From contig CP070826.1 in assembly GCA_020344435.1 (NCBI GenBank), forward strand, positions 941,569 to 978,075: a DNA stretch of 36,507 nt. Reading direction: 5' to 3'. A model generated the notes under the pieces. That model did no database searches. It was not told where the DNA came from and saw only the letters and a program-made list of their open reading frames with translations. This document shows positions 23,541 to 31,433 of this stretch, one piece after another. Numbering within the stretch: position 1 is the stretch's first letter; each line of letters begins with the position of its first letter. The DNA is from Candidatus Bathyarchaeota archaeon. GTDB taxonomy: Archaea; Thermoproteota; Bathyarchaeia; Bathyarchaeales; Bathyarchaeaceae. The position numbers and the translations under genes are program-made.

Positions 23541-24422
23541 TTGAAGGTTGAGATTGAATGTGCAGGATGTCTTCTTCATAGAGGCTTGTTTCAAATCACA
23601 GAGGCAACAGATGATTGCGCTCTCCAGTTCGAAGTCACATCCGCCTTATTTCAGCTGTTCACCAAAGAGTTCCAACCAACCGCAGTTCCAGCTTACCTCG
23701 GCACGCAAAGAGATCGCCTAATACGGCGAATGACCGGCAACCCAGACCCTTACGCAAAGATAAAGCAGAGAAGCAACCAGAAAGCCCTCGAATTCTTTCC
23801 ATCTGTCAGAAAACTGGTCTCGAACGAGTCTTCCCCGGAGTTTAGATTCAGAAAGGCTTGCTTATGCTCCATCGTGGGAAACATCATGGAATTCGACATT
23901 CCAGGCCACACATTCAACTATGGAGACATCGAAAGACTGATTCAGAGGGCAGAGGACGATTTGGCTATCGACAACATTATTGAGATATTTGACACAGCCA
24001 AAGAGGCGGGGAGAATCCTCTATCTCACAGATAACGCTGGCGAGATAGTCTTTGACAAGCTACTGGTCCGCGAATTGAAGAGGCTTGGAGCGCATGTTAC
24101 TGTAGGAGTGAAGGGCGGGCCAATCATTAATGATGCCACTGTAGAAGACGCCAAATATATTGGTATGGATAGAATTGCTGATGCTCTGATCACTACAGGT
24201 ACAGACGCTGTTGGGCTGATGCCTGAACAGTGTTCCAATGAGTTTCTGAGTGCTTATGATTCAGTAGACCTAGTTTTGGCCAAGGGAATGGGGCATGCTG
24301 AGACTTTGACGGAGCTTAACTTGAGTCTTCCCCACGCTTTGCTGTTGCGAACCAAATGCCGACCAGTCGCCAATTTTCTCAACGTCGAAAAGGGAAAGAA
24401 CATCGCCAAGATAATGCTCTAA
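23541..24422 (+). CDS. DUF89 (ARMT1-like) damage-control phosphatase
   Basis: Members of DUF89 are metal-dependent phosphatases thought to destroy damaged or excess sugar and cofactor phosphates. The archaeal form (COG1578) begins with Cys7-x2-Cys10 in ECAGCLLHRG, which is present. The metal-binding core is LTDNAGEIVFDKLL (162-175; Asp164, Asn165), and AKGMGHAETL is the later conserved loop. Length 293 is normal. The start is TTG 23541; no good Shine-Dalgarno is seen. It follows tpiA on the same strand after 80 nt, which may hint at a triose- or sugar-phosphate substrate, but that is inference. Confidence 0.87.
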   Translation: MKVEIECAGCLLHRGLFQITEATDDCALQFEVTSALFQLFTKEFQPTAVPAYLGTQRDRLIRRMTGNPDPYAKIKQRSNQKALEFFPSVRKLVSNESSPEFRFRKACLCSIVGNIMEFDIPGHTFNYGDIERLIQRAEDDLAIDNIIEIFDTAKEAGRILYLTDNAGEIVFDKLLVRELKRLGAHVTVGVKGGPIINDATVEDAKYIGMDRIADALITTGTDAVGLMPEQCSNEFLSAYDSVDLVLAKGMGHAETLTELNLSLPHALLLRTKCRPVANFLNVEKGKNIAKIML

Positions 24423-24640
24423 TCCGTTGCGCGCGCGGATGACTCTCTCTCGAAAAAGATTTCATTGCATACAATCAAATTGCACTCGATACCTACGTGG
24501 TGGGATGCTATCTTTTAATTTTATCTATGAGGCTGAGTTTGGCAAGATTGCTTTCTGATTCCGACGTGCTAGGCGGTGTTATGAAGAAGAGCGAAGTTCA
24601 CATATAGAACCATCCCTTCACATTAAGGCTGGATGATAGA

Positions 24641-26740
24641 ATGGAGGTCGACTTACCAAAGCTTTGTATCGAACCATCGCTTCTTTCAGATTTTGAACGA
24701 GCGATTCAAAGAGAATGGGTTGTAACAAATGGACTTGGCGGATACGCATCATCCACCATATTGGGCATCAACACGAGGAAGTATCACGGCCTCCTAGTGT
24801 CTGCCTTCGACCCACCTATAGATCGCAGAGTGCTTCTCACCAAGTTCGATGAGGAGATAGAGATTGAGAACAGAACGTATCCTTTGGGATCGAATGAGTT
24901 TAGAAGTGAGACCTACCCAAAGGGGTATGAATTCCTATCAAGATTCGCCTTGAGGCCCTTCCCAACATACGAGTATTCCATAAATGAAGTTCAACTTTTG
25001 AAAACAGTATTCATGCCGCACGGAAAGAGCGCCGCCATAGTGATCTACAAGGTTCACAATCCGACCAGAAGTGAAGTGTTGATTCGAATCTCACCCCTCG
25101 TCAATTCAAGACACTTTCACTCGGTAACCGACAAAGATGAGTTGGCTTGGAGCTTTGTTCAGAGACCCGCTGAACACGAAGTGATTATTAAACCGTCTAT
25201 CCCGCTATCAACCTTGATCATCTTCTCGAATGATGGCCAATATGTTCCGAGTGCGGGTGACTGGATCGAAGAGATGTACTTCAGAGTAGATGGTTCGCGA
25301 GGAGAAAGTTGTTTAGACGACTGTTTCAGGCCTGGATACTTCAAGTTGCAGGTTGCTTCTGAGGAGAGAAAGAAGTTTTTCGTCCTTGCTGTGGCTGGTA
25401 GGGATGAGACGGAGGCTAAGGCTGTTCTTTCTTCAATGCCCCGTGGGTTGGAGGAGATCGAAACCCTTCACAATCGAGAATTGAATCGTCGAGGAGATCT
25501 GTTGAGAAGATTCCAAGAGCGCCACAGAGATACTGAAATGAAGGATTGGTTGAGTTGGCTCATTCTGGCAACGGACTCCTTTATCGTCAACAGAGAGTCA
25601 ACCAGAAAGAAATCCATAATCGCAGGTTATCACTGGTTCGAAGATTGGGGCCGAGATGCACTGATCTCCCTGCCAGGACTAACCTTGGTGACGGACAGAT
25701 TCGAGGATGCAAAAGCGATTCTGTTGACCTTCAAGCGCTATTGTCACAAAGGCCTAGTTCCGAATAGATTTCCAGATCGGACTGGAGATAGGCCAGATTA
25801 CAATACAGTTGACGCTACATTATGGTACATTAATGCAGTGTTCCAGTTTCTCAAATACACTGGAGATTTCGCTTTTGTGCGCGAGGAACTGTGGGGCACA
25901 TTACAGTTGATTATTGATCATCATATTGAAGGAACACTGCACAAAATAGGTATGGACGACGATGGCTTGATCGTGCACGGTCCACAGCTGACTTGGATGG
26001 ATGCCATGACAGATGGTAGTTCTGTCACACCCAGAGAAGGAAAAGCCGTGGAGATCCAAGCCTTATGGTACAACGCCTTGAGAGTAATGGATCTACTCGC
26101 AAGACGCTTCGATCTTGACAAGAAGGCAGGGAAGTATTCTGATCTGGCTGAAAGGGCCAGAAACGCTTTCCTAGAGGAATTTTGGAACCCGCAGGAAGGC
26201 TGCCTATTTGATGTGGTAAACGGAGAGAAGAAGGGGTCATCACTGAGACCTAATCAGATAGTAGCTGTGTCGTTGGATTTTTCTATGCTTGAGAAGGCCA
26301 AGAGTGAGAGCGTAGTTGAGATCATCTGGAAGAGGTTGTGGACCACTCATGGCCTAAGAACTTTGCCTCCGAATGACGCAAATTACATCGGGAAATATCT
26401 CGGAGATTGGAATGATCGGAACAGAGCCTATCACAGCGGAACAATCTGGCCTTGGCTTGTAGGGCCTTTCACGACAGCATTTCTGAAAGTAAAGAATTAT
26501 GAGGATCGTTGGGGCCGATTTGCCTTCAAAACTTTCATACAGCCACTATTTCAACATGAAATTCACCAAGCTGGGCTTGGAACGGTAAGTGAGATATTTG
26601 ACGGTGATCCTCCGCACCTGTCTCGCGGATGCATAGCGCAGGCATGGAGTGTAGCCGAGCCTCTGAGGGCTCTTGTTGAGGATGTTTTGTTGAAGAGACC
26701 TCCCCACGAGAGACAGATCCTTGCTAGCGTCGGGAAGTAG
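24641..26740 (+). CDS. Amylo-alpha-1,6-glucosidase / glycogen debranching-type enzyme (GH133-like)
   Basis: A 699-residue archaeal glycogen-debranching-type protein. The N-terminal domain begins with REWVVTNGLGGYASSTILGI and TRKYHGLLVS, the signature of the GDE_N domain. The C-terminal (alpha/alpha)6 catalytic part has HWFEDWGRDALISLPGL (from about residue 331), ATLWYINAV, YHSGTIWPWLVGPF and a late GTVSEIFDGDPPH. It should remove alpha-1,6-linked glucose from glycogen or related glucans. ATG 24641 follows GGCTGGATGATAG. It is a single gene with a promoter-like CACATATAGAA 40 nt upstream. Confidence 0.92.
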   Translation: MEVDLPKLCIEPSLLSDFERAIQREWVVTNGLGGYASSTILGINTRKYHGLLVSAFDPPIDRRVLLTKFDEEIEIENRTYPLGSNEFRSETYPKGYEFLSRFALRPFPTYEYSINEVQLLKTVFMPHGKSAAIVIYKVHNPTRSEVLIRISPLVNSRHFHSVTDKDELAWSFVQRPAEHEVIIKPSIPLSTLIIFSNDGQYVPSAGDWIEEMYFRVDGSRGESCLDDCFRPGYFKLQVASEERKKFFVLAVAGRDETEAKAVLSSMPRGLEEIETLHNRELNRRGDLLRRFQERHRDTEMKDWLSWLILATDSFIVNRESTRKKSIIAGYHWFEDWGRDALISLPGLTLVTDRFEDAKAILLTFKRYCHKGLVPNRFPDRTGDRPDYNTVDATLWYINAVFQFLKYTGDFAFVREELWGTLQLIIDHHIEGTLHKIGMDDDGLIVHGPQLTWMDAMTDGSSVTPREGKAVEIQALWYNALRVMDLLARRFDLDKKAGKYSDLAERARNAFLEEFWNPQEGCLFDVVNGEKKGSSLRPNQIVAVSLDFSMLEKAKSESVVEIIWKRLWTTHGLRTLPPNDANYIGKYLGDWNDRNRAYHSGTIWPWLVGPFTTAFLKVKNYEDRWGRFAFKTFIQPLFQHEIHQAGLGTVSEIFDGDPPHLSRGCIAQAWSVAEPLRALVEDVLLKRPPHERQILASVGK

Positions 26741-26829
26741 ATGCTTTTCTTGGCCTCTGGTGTCTGAGATTCTAGGAGAATCTGTTTCCAACACTCTTTG
26801 AGTATTATAATCTGATACTTGGTGTTCGC

Positions 26830-27120
26830 TTATATCACACTCAACTTTCCGTATCTTCCAACGTTCAGCTGAATCTCGCCTCTGAAGGAGGTTACATATC
26901 CGTTTTCGATCTTAATTGTGTCGTTTACATTGACTCTGTCGATTTGTTCGTTCCATAATGTCAACTTGATCGTGCCGGTTTCATCGCTAATGACGGTATC
27001 GGAAATGTTGTATGTAGTGTCCCCTGATCTTGAATGAACCTCACGTGGATCTGATTTTTCAATCACCTTTGCCACAATATCTACGCGCCTAATTCCATCC
27101 CTTAATTCCTCGATTTTCAT
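26830..27120 (-). CDS. Small OB-fold single-stranded DNA-binding protein (RPA/SOSS-B-like)
   Basis: A 96-residue single OB-fold protein: GIRRVDIVAKVIEKSD, then VISDETGTIKLTLWNEQID and NDTIKIENGYVTSFRGEIQLNVGRYGKL. This matches the core of archaeal SSB and the human SOSS-B type. It stops right after the OB fold and so has no acidic or Gly-rich tail, which would carry protein contacts in longer SSBs. The start is ATG 27120, 6 nt after AGGTGA. It probably binds ssDNA in replication or repair, or RNA. It is a single gene on the minus strand. Confidence 0.85.
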   Translation of the reverse strand: MKIEELRDGIRRVDIVAKVIEKSDPREVHSRSGDTTYNISDTVISDETGTIKLTLWNEQIDRVNVNDTIKIENGYVTSFRGEIQLNVGRYGKLSVI

Positions 27121-27279
27121 CTCAGTTCACCTATTACTCACTTCCCGCGTATGCGATACCTGTTTTTCTGCAGTTTTCTAGGACATATACCTTTTTATCA
27201 CGTTCGCGAGCTGACTACTAAACAGAACAGGTTGAGTTCGCCTAGTGGGCCAGTAATGTAGAAGGGCTATTGATAATGG

Positions 27280-27319
27280 ATATAAACTTTGTCAAATCCG
27301 ATAATTGTAAGATATAAAC
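27280..27319 (+). promoter_or_regulatory. Two GATATAAAC TATA-like boxes in tandem
   Basis: The same 9-mer GATATAAAC is found at 27279-27287 and 27311-27319, 32 nt apart, on the plus strand. No protein gene starts within 500 nt downstream; the first feature they meet is the inverted-repeat region at 27372. Predicted starts are about 27305 and 27338. Confidence 0.45.
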
Positions 27320-27371
27320 ACCAGCTGAGCCTGCGCATGCTCTACAAAATCCCACTCTTCCCTAATATCGA

Positions 27372-27748
27372 AAAACCTAGGCGCCTATGTGCAAAGGCAA
27401 ATCTTTCAGACCTGCTAAACATAACCGCGCGCGCTCTTCTATCTCTCTTCTCTCCAGATTCTCTCCTTTTTCCCTCCAGATTCTGTCCAGATTCTCTCTG
27501 GATTTCGATTCTTCTTGCAGTGTGGGGGGATGACACTCTAATCATTGTTTTTGTTGGAGTTCTCCCTCTAGCTCCTGGAGGGACTGCAAGAGGACAGAGA
27601 AGAGACCTGAAAGAGAGGATTTGAGAGAGAAAAAGGAGACTTCTTCAGAGAGAATCTGAGGAGCGCCTACAACAGGTAGACAAAGAAACTATGTATGCAC
27701 GGCTGTTTCCGCCGACTTCTTCAAAGATTTAACATCATCTAGGGTTTT
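27372..27748 (+). ncRNA. Candidate large structured RNA (nested long inverted repeats)
   Basis: In this 700-bp stretch without a convincing protein gene, complementary segments nest in order: 27372-27380 with 27739-27748; 27399-27406 with 27723-27730; 27431-27439 with 27658-27666; 27462-27484 with about 27617-27639; 27510-27521 with 27583-27594 (12 bp, one G.U); and an apical stem-loop 27563-27571/27575-27583. A small side hairpin is at 27519-27535 (AGTGT/ACACT). One arm is pyrimidine-rich, the other purine-rich, so some pairing is expected by composition alone. Tandem TATA boxes lie upstream and a T7 run downstream. It lacks the SRP and RNase P RNA signatures. A leader for the ECF genes is the alternative. 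Confidence 0.4.
27453..27495 (+). repeat. Three copies of TCCAGATTCT
   Basis: Copies begin at 27453, 27475 and 27486 within the pyrimidine-rich arm. An inverted copy of the longer CAGATTCTCTCTG appears at about 27646-27658. This suggests local duplication in building the arms. Confidence 0.6.
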
Positions 27749-27801
27749 GCATTTCTATTTGCGCGCGCAACCGAACATGATGAGATGGAGAAAACCAACT
27801 C

Positions 27802-27808
27802 TTTTTTT
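27802..27808 (+). terminator. T7 tract between the structured region and ecfA
   Basis: Seven T in a row, followed at once by the 10-bp palindrome AGTAGCTACT (27809-27818) and the TATA-like CTCTTAAAT. It may end transcription of the upstream RNA before a new promoter for the ECF operon. Confidence 0.4.
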
Positions 27809-27823
27809 AGTAGCTACTCTTAA

Positions 27824-28720
27824 ATGGATGACATCCTTTGCGAATCAAGAACAGTGAACAAGACATTGGCGATCATCAATACACTCGATCTGAAATACAC
27901 GTACCCAGGAGGAACAGCGCCTTCTCTCGTCGATGTCTCTTTGACGATTGGAAAAGGAGACTATGTAATTCTCACTGGCCCAAGTGGCTGTGGAAAAACA
28001 ACCCTCTGTCGATGCCTCAACGGACTCATCCCACATTTCTACAGCGGAAAGCTGGAAGGCGAGATCGAAGTAGCTAGCCTTATGGTGCCCGAACACTCAA
28101 TCTACGAGCTTGCCAGACATGTCGGCCTTGTGTTTCAGAATCCCGAGAATCAACTATTTGCACTATCTGTGGAAAAGGATGTTGCCTTCGGTCTTGAGAA
28201 CCTTGGGATGCCTAGAGAGGATATGAGGGCACGAGTCGACTGGGCCCTCCAAATGACCGGCATTTATGATCTTCGTGAGAGAGCTCCCCACGAGCTGTCA
28301 GGAGGCCAGCAACAACGAGTCGCTATAGCATGCGTGCTCGCCATGAAGCCTGATATCATGGTGCTCGACGAGCCGACATCATTCCTAGATCCCTTAGGCG
28401 CCCAGAAAATCTTTGAAGTGATTGGTGATCTGAACAAGAAGCTGGGTATCACGGTCATCCTTGTAGAACATAGATTGGACTTAGCCTCAGAATATGCCAA
28501 TCATGTTATTGTTATGGACGAAGGAAAGGTTGTGTTGGATGGAAAGCCTCTGGATGTCTTCGATTCTGAGAGTGCCCGCTTGATCGGTGTTGGCATCCCG
28601 AAAGCAACACGGCTCTACCAGGCACTCCGACAAGGCGGAGTGCATCTTGATAGAGTTCCAGTCAACTCGCAAGAGGCTACTCTGCTTCTGCAGGAGGTTT
28701 TGACTCGTGATCGAGGTTAA
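27824..28720 (+). CDS. ecfA1: ECF transporter ATPase subunit (EcfA/CbiO-like)
   Basis: One of two ABC ATPases that energise an energy-coupling-factor vitamin or metal importer. Walker A is GPSGCGKTT (52-60), the Q-loop is VFQNPENQLF, the signature is LSGGQQQRVAI, Walker B is IMVLDEPTSFLDP and the switch His is in VEHRLD. Length 298. ATG 27824 gives the longest frame, but a TATA-like CTTAAAT lies right at this codon; if that is the promoter, GTG 27854 (start MNKTLAII) would be used from a nearly leaderless mRNA. The gene overlaps the next by 14 nt, so the three genes form an operon. Confidence 0.92.
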   Translation: MDDILCESRTVNKTLAIINTLDLKYTYPGGTAPSLVDVSLTIGKGDYVILTGPSGCGKTTLCRCLNGLIPHFYSGKLEGEIEVASLMVPEHSIYELARHVGLVFQNPENQLFALSVEKDVAFGLENLGMPREDMRARVDWALQMTGIYDLRERAPHELSGGQQQRVAIACVLAMKPDIMVLDEPTSFLDPLGAQKIFEVIGDLNKKLGITVILVEHRLDLASEYANHVIVMDEGKVVLDGKPLDVFDSESARLIGVGIPKATRLYQALRQGGVHLDRVPVNSQEATLLLQEVLTRDRG

Positions 28721-29528
28721 GGACATCTTCTTCACTTATCCAAACAATGTGAAAGCTTTGAAAGGCGTCTCTCTCAACATTCGAGAGGGCGATTTCGTCG
28801 CGATTATGGGCCAGAACGGCGCAGGGAAGACGACTCTTGTTAAACACTTCAATGGATTGCTAAAGCCTACGAAAGGAGCAGTCATCGTTAATGGGGTCGA
28901 TACACGAGAAGAAAGCGTAGCCAAGCTCTCTCGAGGAGTTGGATTTGTCTTTCAGAATCCTGACAATCAACTCTTCTGTGAGACAGTTGAGGAGGAGGTT
29001 GCCTTTGCTCTTCGGAATTTTGGGTTTGAGGACAAGATTGTTCAGAAGCGAGTGGAGTGGGCCATTAATCTTCTCGGGTTGGCAAAACATCGCCAATCTT
29101 CTCCATTTATGCTAAGCGGTGGAGAGAGGAAACGTGTTGCCCTAGCTTCAGTTCTCGCTTGGAATCCTGATGTGGTCATTCTTGATGAGCCCACGATCGG
29201 ACAGGATTACAAACAGAAAGAGAAATTGCGGCAGTTCATCGTCCAATTGAATGCTCAAGGAAAGACAGTGGTAGTAGTCACGCATGATGTTGAGTTTGTC
29301 GCTGAATGTAATCCCCGAGTCGTGTTGATGGCTCAGGGGGAAATTGTGGTGGATGGAGATGCAAAGCATGTTCTTACAAACGCCAAACTGGTCACAAAAG
29401 CATCTATAGTACCTCCCCAGATATCTCAGATATTCATGGGGCTCACAGATCTTGGGCTACCAATTGATATAATTGACGTTTATGAGGCGAGGGATATTCT
29501 ACTTGATTTCTTGGGGGGCGACCTGTGA
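28707..29528 (+). CDS. ecfA2: ECF transporter ATPase subunit (EcfA'-like)
   Basis: The second ABC ATPase of the ECF module. Walker A GQNGAGKTT (35-43), Q-loop VFQNPDNQLFCETVEEEVAF, signature LSGGERKRVALA, Walker B VVILDEPTIGQD and the switch His in VVTHDVEFV are complete. After the core is a C-terminal region (about 215-273) typical of EcfA proteins. It starts at GTG 28707 inside the end of the first ATPase gene and overlaps ecfT by 4 nt. It should form the heterodimer that drives the T component. Confidence 0.93.
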   Translation: MIEVKDIFFTYPNNVKALKGVSLNIREGDFVAIMGQNGAGKTTLVKHFNGLLKPTKGAVIVNGVDTREESVAKLSRGVGFVFQNPDNQLFCETVEEEVAFALRNFGFEDKIVQKRVEWAINLLGLAKHRQSSPFMLSGGERKRVALASVLAWNPDVVILDEPTIGQDYKQKEKLRQFIVQLNAQGKTVVVVTHDVEFVAECNPRVVLMAQGEIVVDGDAKHVLTNAKLVTKASIVPPQISQIFMGLTDLGLPIDIIDVYEARDILLDFLGGDL

Positions 29529-30328
29529 GCGTCTTCGAGGGCTTCAGGTTCAGGAGAGTCCTTTCACCTATCCACCAGCTCGATCCAAGGGCTAAATTCT
29601 TCTACGTCTGCACCGTGTTTGTGATTGCAGTCATGTTCAACCAGCTGATGCCTCTCATCCTGTTATTTCTCATTCAGTTGCCATTCGTTCTCGCAGCTGG
29701 GGTTCAGAAGGAATGGATCAGATCAATGAAGGGAGCTTCCTTCTTGGCGTTGATGATCTTTCTTTTCAACTTCCTTTTCACGTACTTCTACAGAGAATAC
29801 CCAACCTTCCCTCCATCATCCTCATTGATGGAGTATTCACTCGCTATGACGCTTCGTTTTATCGTTCTGGTCGAGTCCTTCTCAATTTTCTTCCTAACAA
29901 CATCCCCTGACCGTTTGGGGCTGGCTTTGGAACAGAGCCATATACCATACGAATTTTGTTTCGCCTTCACAACCGCGGTTCGCTTCGTCCCAGTCTTGGC
30001 TGAGGAGGCACAGACCATCATGGACGCCCAGAAGGCCCGGGGACTAGAGCTTGAACGCGGAAACTTCATAAAAAGGATCAGAAACTACATTCCAATTCTC
30101 ATTCCACTTATAGTGAGCGCAATCCGTAGAAGCCTGGAACTAGCCGAGGCCATGGAGTCGCGAGCTTGGGGTGCAACAAACAAACGCACCAACCTTTACG
30201 TACTCAAAATAGCAAGGGGAGACTACATATTAGCTATCATTTCTATTGGCATGTTAGTTCTCGCCGTTTATGTATGGCTCTTTATGCGGGAGCAGATTCC
30301 ATCCTTGATACCATGGATAACTGGTTAA
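29525..30328 (+). CDS. ecfT: ECF transporter transmembrane subunit EcfT
   Basis: The 267-residue membrane component, CbiQ/EcfT family. It has about five or six hydrophobic segments (near 25-60, 70-90, 105-128, 185-205 and 232-255). The two coupling-helix motifs expected in EcfT are present: AQKARGLE and ESRAWGA (ARG-like boxes that dock into the two ATPases). DPRAKFFYV near the N-terminus is also conserved. It starts at GTG 29525, overlapping ecfA2 (GTGA). No substrate-binding S component is found beside it, so it may be a shared module, or the S gene lies elsewhere. Confidence 0.9.
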   Translation: MSVFEGFRFRRVLSPIHQLDPRAKFFYVCTVFVIAVMFNQLMPLILLFLIQLPFVLAAGVQKEWIRSMKGASFLALMIFLFNFLFTYFYREYPTFPPSSSLMEYSLAMTLRFIVLVESFSIFFLTTSPDRLGLALEQSHIPYEFCFAFTTAVRFVPVLAEEAQTIMDAQKARGLELERGNFIKRIRNYIPILIPLIVSAIRRSLELAEAMESRAWGATNKRTNLYVLKIARGDYILAIISIGMLVLAVYVWLFMREQIPSLIPWITG

Positions 30329-30951
30329 AACGTATAAACTCATATAACATAGTTGACAGGGGATTCAAAACGCATTCAGTCCACCGCAAGACCATCTATT
30401 TCCAAGCTCCTGGAGAACAGAACACAGACTCCGTGTTCAAATTAGTGAAGGATTATGTTCGTGCTGAAGAAATAGGACACATCGTAGTAGCCTCCACCAC
30501 TGGCAAAACCGGGGTCAAAGCCTCTGAGGCCTTCAAGAAGGTCAACGTAGTTGTGGTTACTCATCACGTGGGTTTTCGAGAACCAGGAGTATGGGAACTG
30601 AAAGAAGAGAACCGTAGGAAGATCTTGGAGAATGGCGCCAAGATTTTAACTGCAACCCACGCTCTCAGTGGAGTGGAGAGGGCCGTCCGAAGAAAGCACG
30701 GAACAATCATGCCTCTCGAACTCATCGCCCACACGCTCAGGCTATTTGGTGAAGGAACCAAGGTTTGTGTCGAAATCAGTATTATGGCAGCTGACGCTGG
30801 GTTAGTCCCTATAGATAAAGAGGTCATTGCTATCGGAGGAACGAGTAGAGGAGCAGATACCGCCCTACTCATAAAGCCAGCAACTGCATCCGATTTTTTC
30901 GATTTTGAAATCAGAGAAATAATAGCCAAACCAAGAATCAGTGAAAAATAG
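30313..30951 (+). CDS. Pyruvate kinase C-terminal-like domain protein (COG1751)
   Basis: A stand-alone protein resembling the C-terminal (allosteric) domain of pyruvate kinase: TIYFQAPGEQNTDSVFKLV, IGHIVVASTTGKTGVKASEAF, VVVTHHVGFREPG and VIAIGGTSRGADTALLIKPA are family blocks. It has no catalytic barrel. The role of this archaeal family is not known; the serine- and threonine-rich loops suggest binding of a phosphorylated ligand. The ATG at 30313 overlaps the end of ecfT by 16 nt, so it may be cotranscribed with the transporter. A longer frame from 30166 lies wholly inside ecfT and is rejected as the start. Confidence 0.8.
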   Translation: MDNWLKRINSYNIVDRGFKTHSVHRKTIYFQAPGEQNTDSVFKLVKDYVRAEEIGHIVVASTTGKTGVKASEAFKKVNVVVVTHHVGFREPGVWELKEENRRKILENGAKILTATHALSGVERAVRRKHGTIMPLELIAHTLRLFGEGTKVCVEISIMAADAGLVPIDKEVIAIGGTSRGADTALLIKPATASDFFDFEIREIIAKPRISEK

Positions 30952-30965
30952 GTTCACACCGACAA

Positions 30966-31187
30966 TCAGAGAGTTTCCAGTTTGTACAATACCTCCAACC
31001 CCTTCAACGTTTCGTGGACAGCGGTGCCAATCTGCAGTACGTTTTCCAGATCTACCTTCCTGCCCCAGTCATAAACATGGTCATATTGTCCCTTTATGGG
31101 CTCAAAACCCATGTTCCGAAGTTTCTCGGCCACCACTACGGGGCCTGCTCCTTCGCTGCTGAACCAGATTGTCAAATAAGTTTTCAC
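30966..31187 (-). CDS. Small conserved-looking archaeal protein of unknown function
   Basis: A protein of about 73 residues beginning MKTYLTIWFSSEGAGPVVV from GTG 31187, which has GGTGG 5 nt upstream. It continues with EKLRNMGFEPIKGQYDHVYDW and ends LKGLEVLYKLETL. I have a sense of seeing similar short proteins in other archaea but cannot name a family or function. The alternating hydrophobic pattern suggests a small alpha/beta fold. A frame start at TTG 31229 adds 14 residues and would fall at the AT-rich box. It is on the minus strand, converging with the pyruvate-kinase-like gene 14 nt away. Confidence 0.7.
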   Translation of the reverse strand: MKTYLTIWFSSEGAGPVVVAEKLRNMGFEPIKGQYDHVYDWGRKVDLENVLQIGTAVHETLKGLEVLYKLETL

Positions 31188-31234
31188 ATTTTCCACCTTC
31201 TCATATTTCACGATTCTTAACACAGTCAACTAGC

Positions 31235-31247
31235 CAATTATTAATTG
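31235..31247 (-). promoter_or_regulatory. AT palindrome CAATTA-T-TAATTG, probable TATA region for the small gene
   Basis: A perfect 13-bp palindrome that on the minus strand predicts transcription from about 31216, which supports GTG 31187 (or 31211) over TTG 31229. Confidence 0.4.
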
Positions 31248-31433
31248 TTACTGAAAGAGCTCATGCATACATTCACTTTGAAGCGATCTTCGATGAAATC
31301 GGATCAACGCCAAATCATACATCAAAGCTACACAAATTTTCGATTCAGAAAGCCTTTTAAGACGCTTGATGCGTGTTCATGAAGAACATGGTTTAGATGA
31401 TATGAGAAAACAACAACCCGGAGAAAGCGACTG

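Noticed and set aside
27289..27624. 111-codon plus-strand frame in the gene-poor region
   Set aside because: It lies across the inverted-repeat arms and tandem TATA boxes, has no ribosome site and an amino-acid content that reflects CT-rich DNA (Leu, Ser, Phe, Pro).
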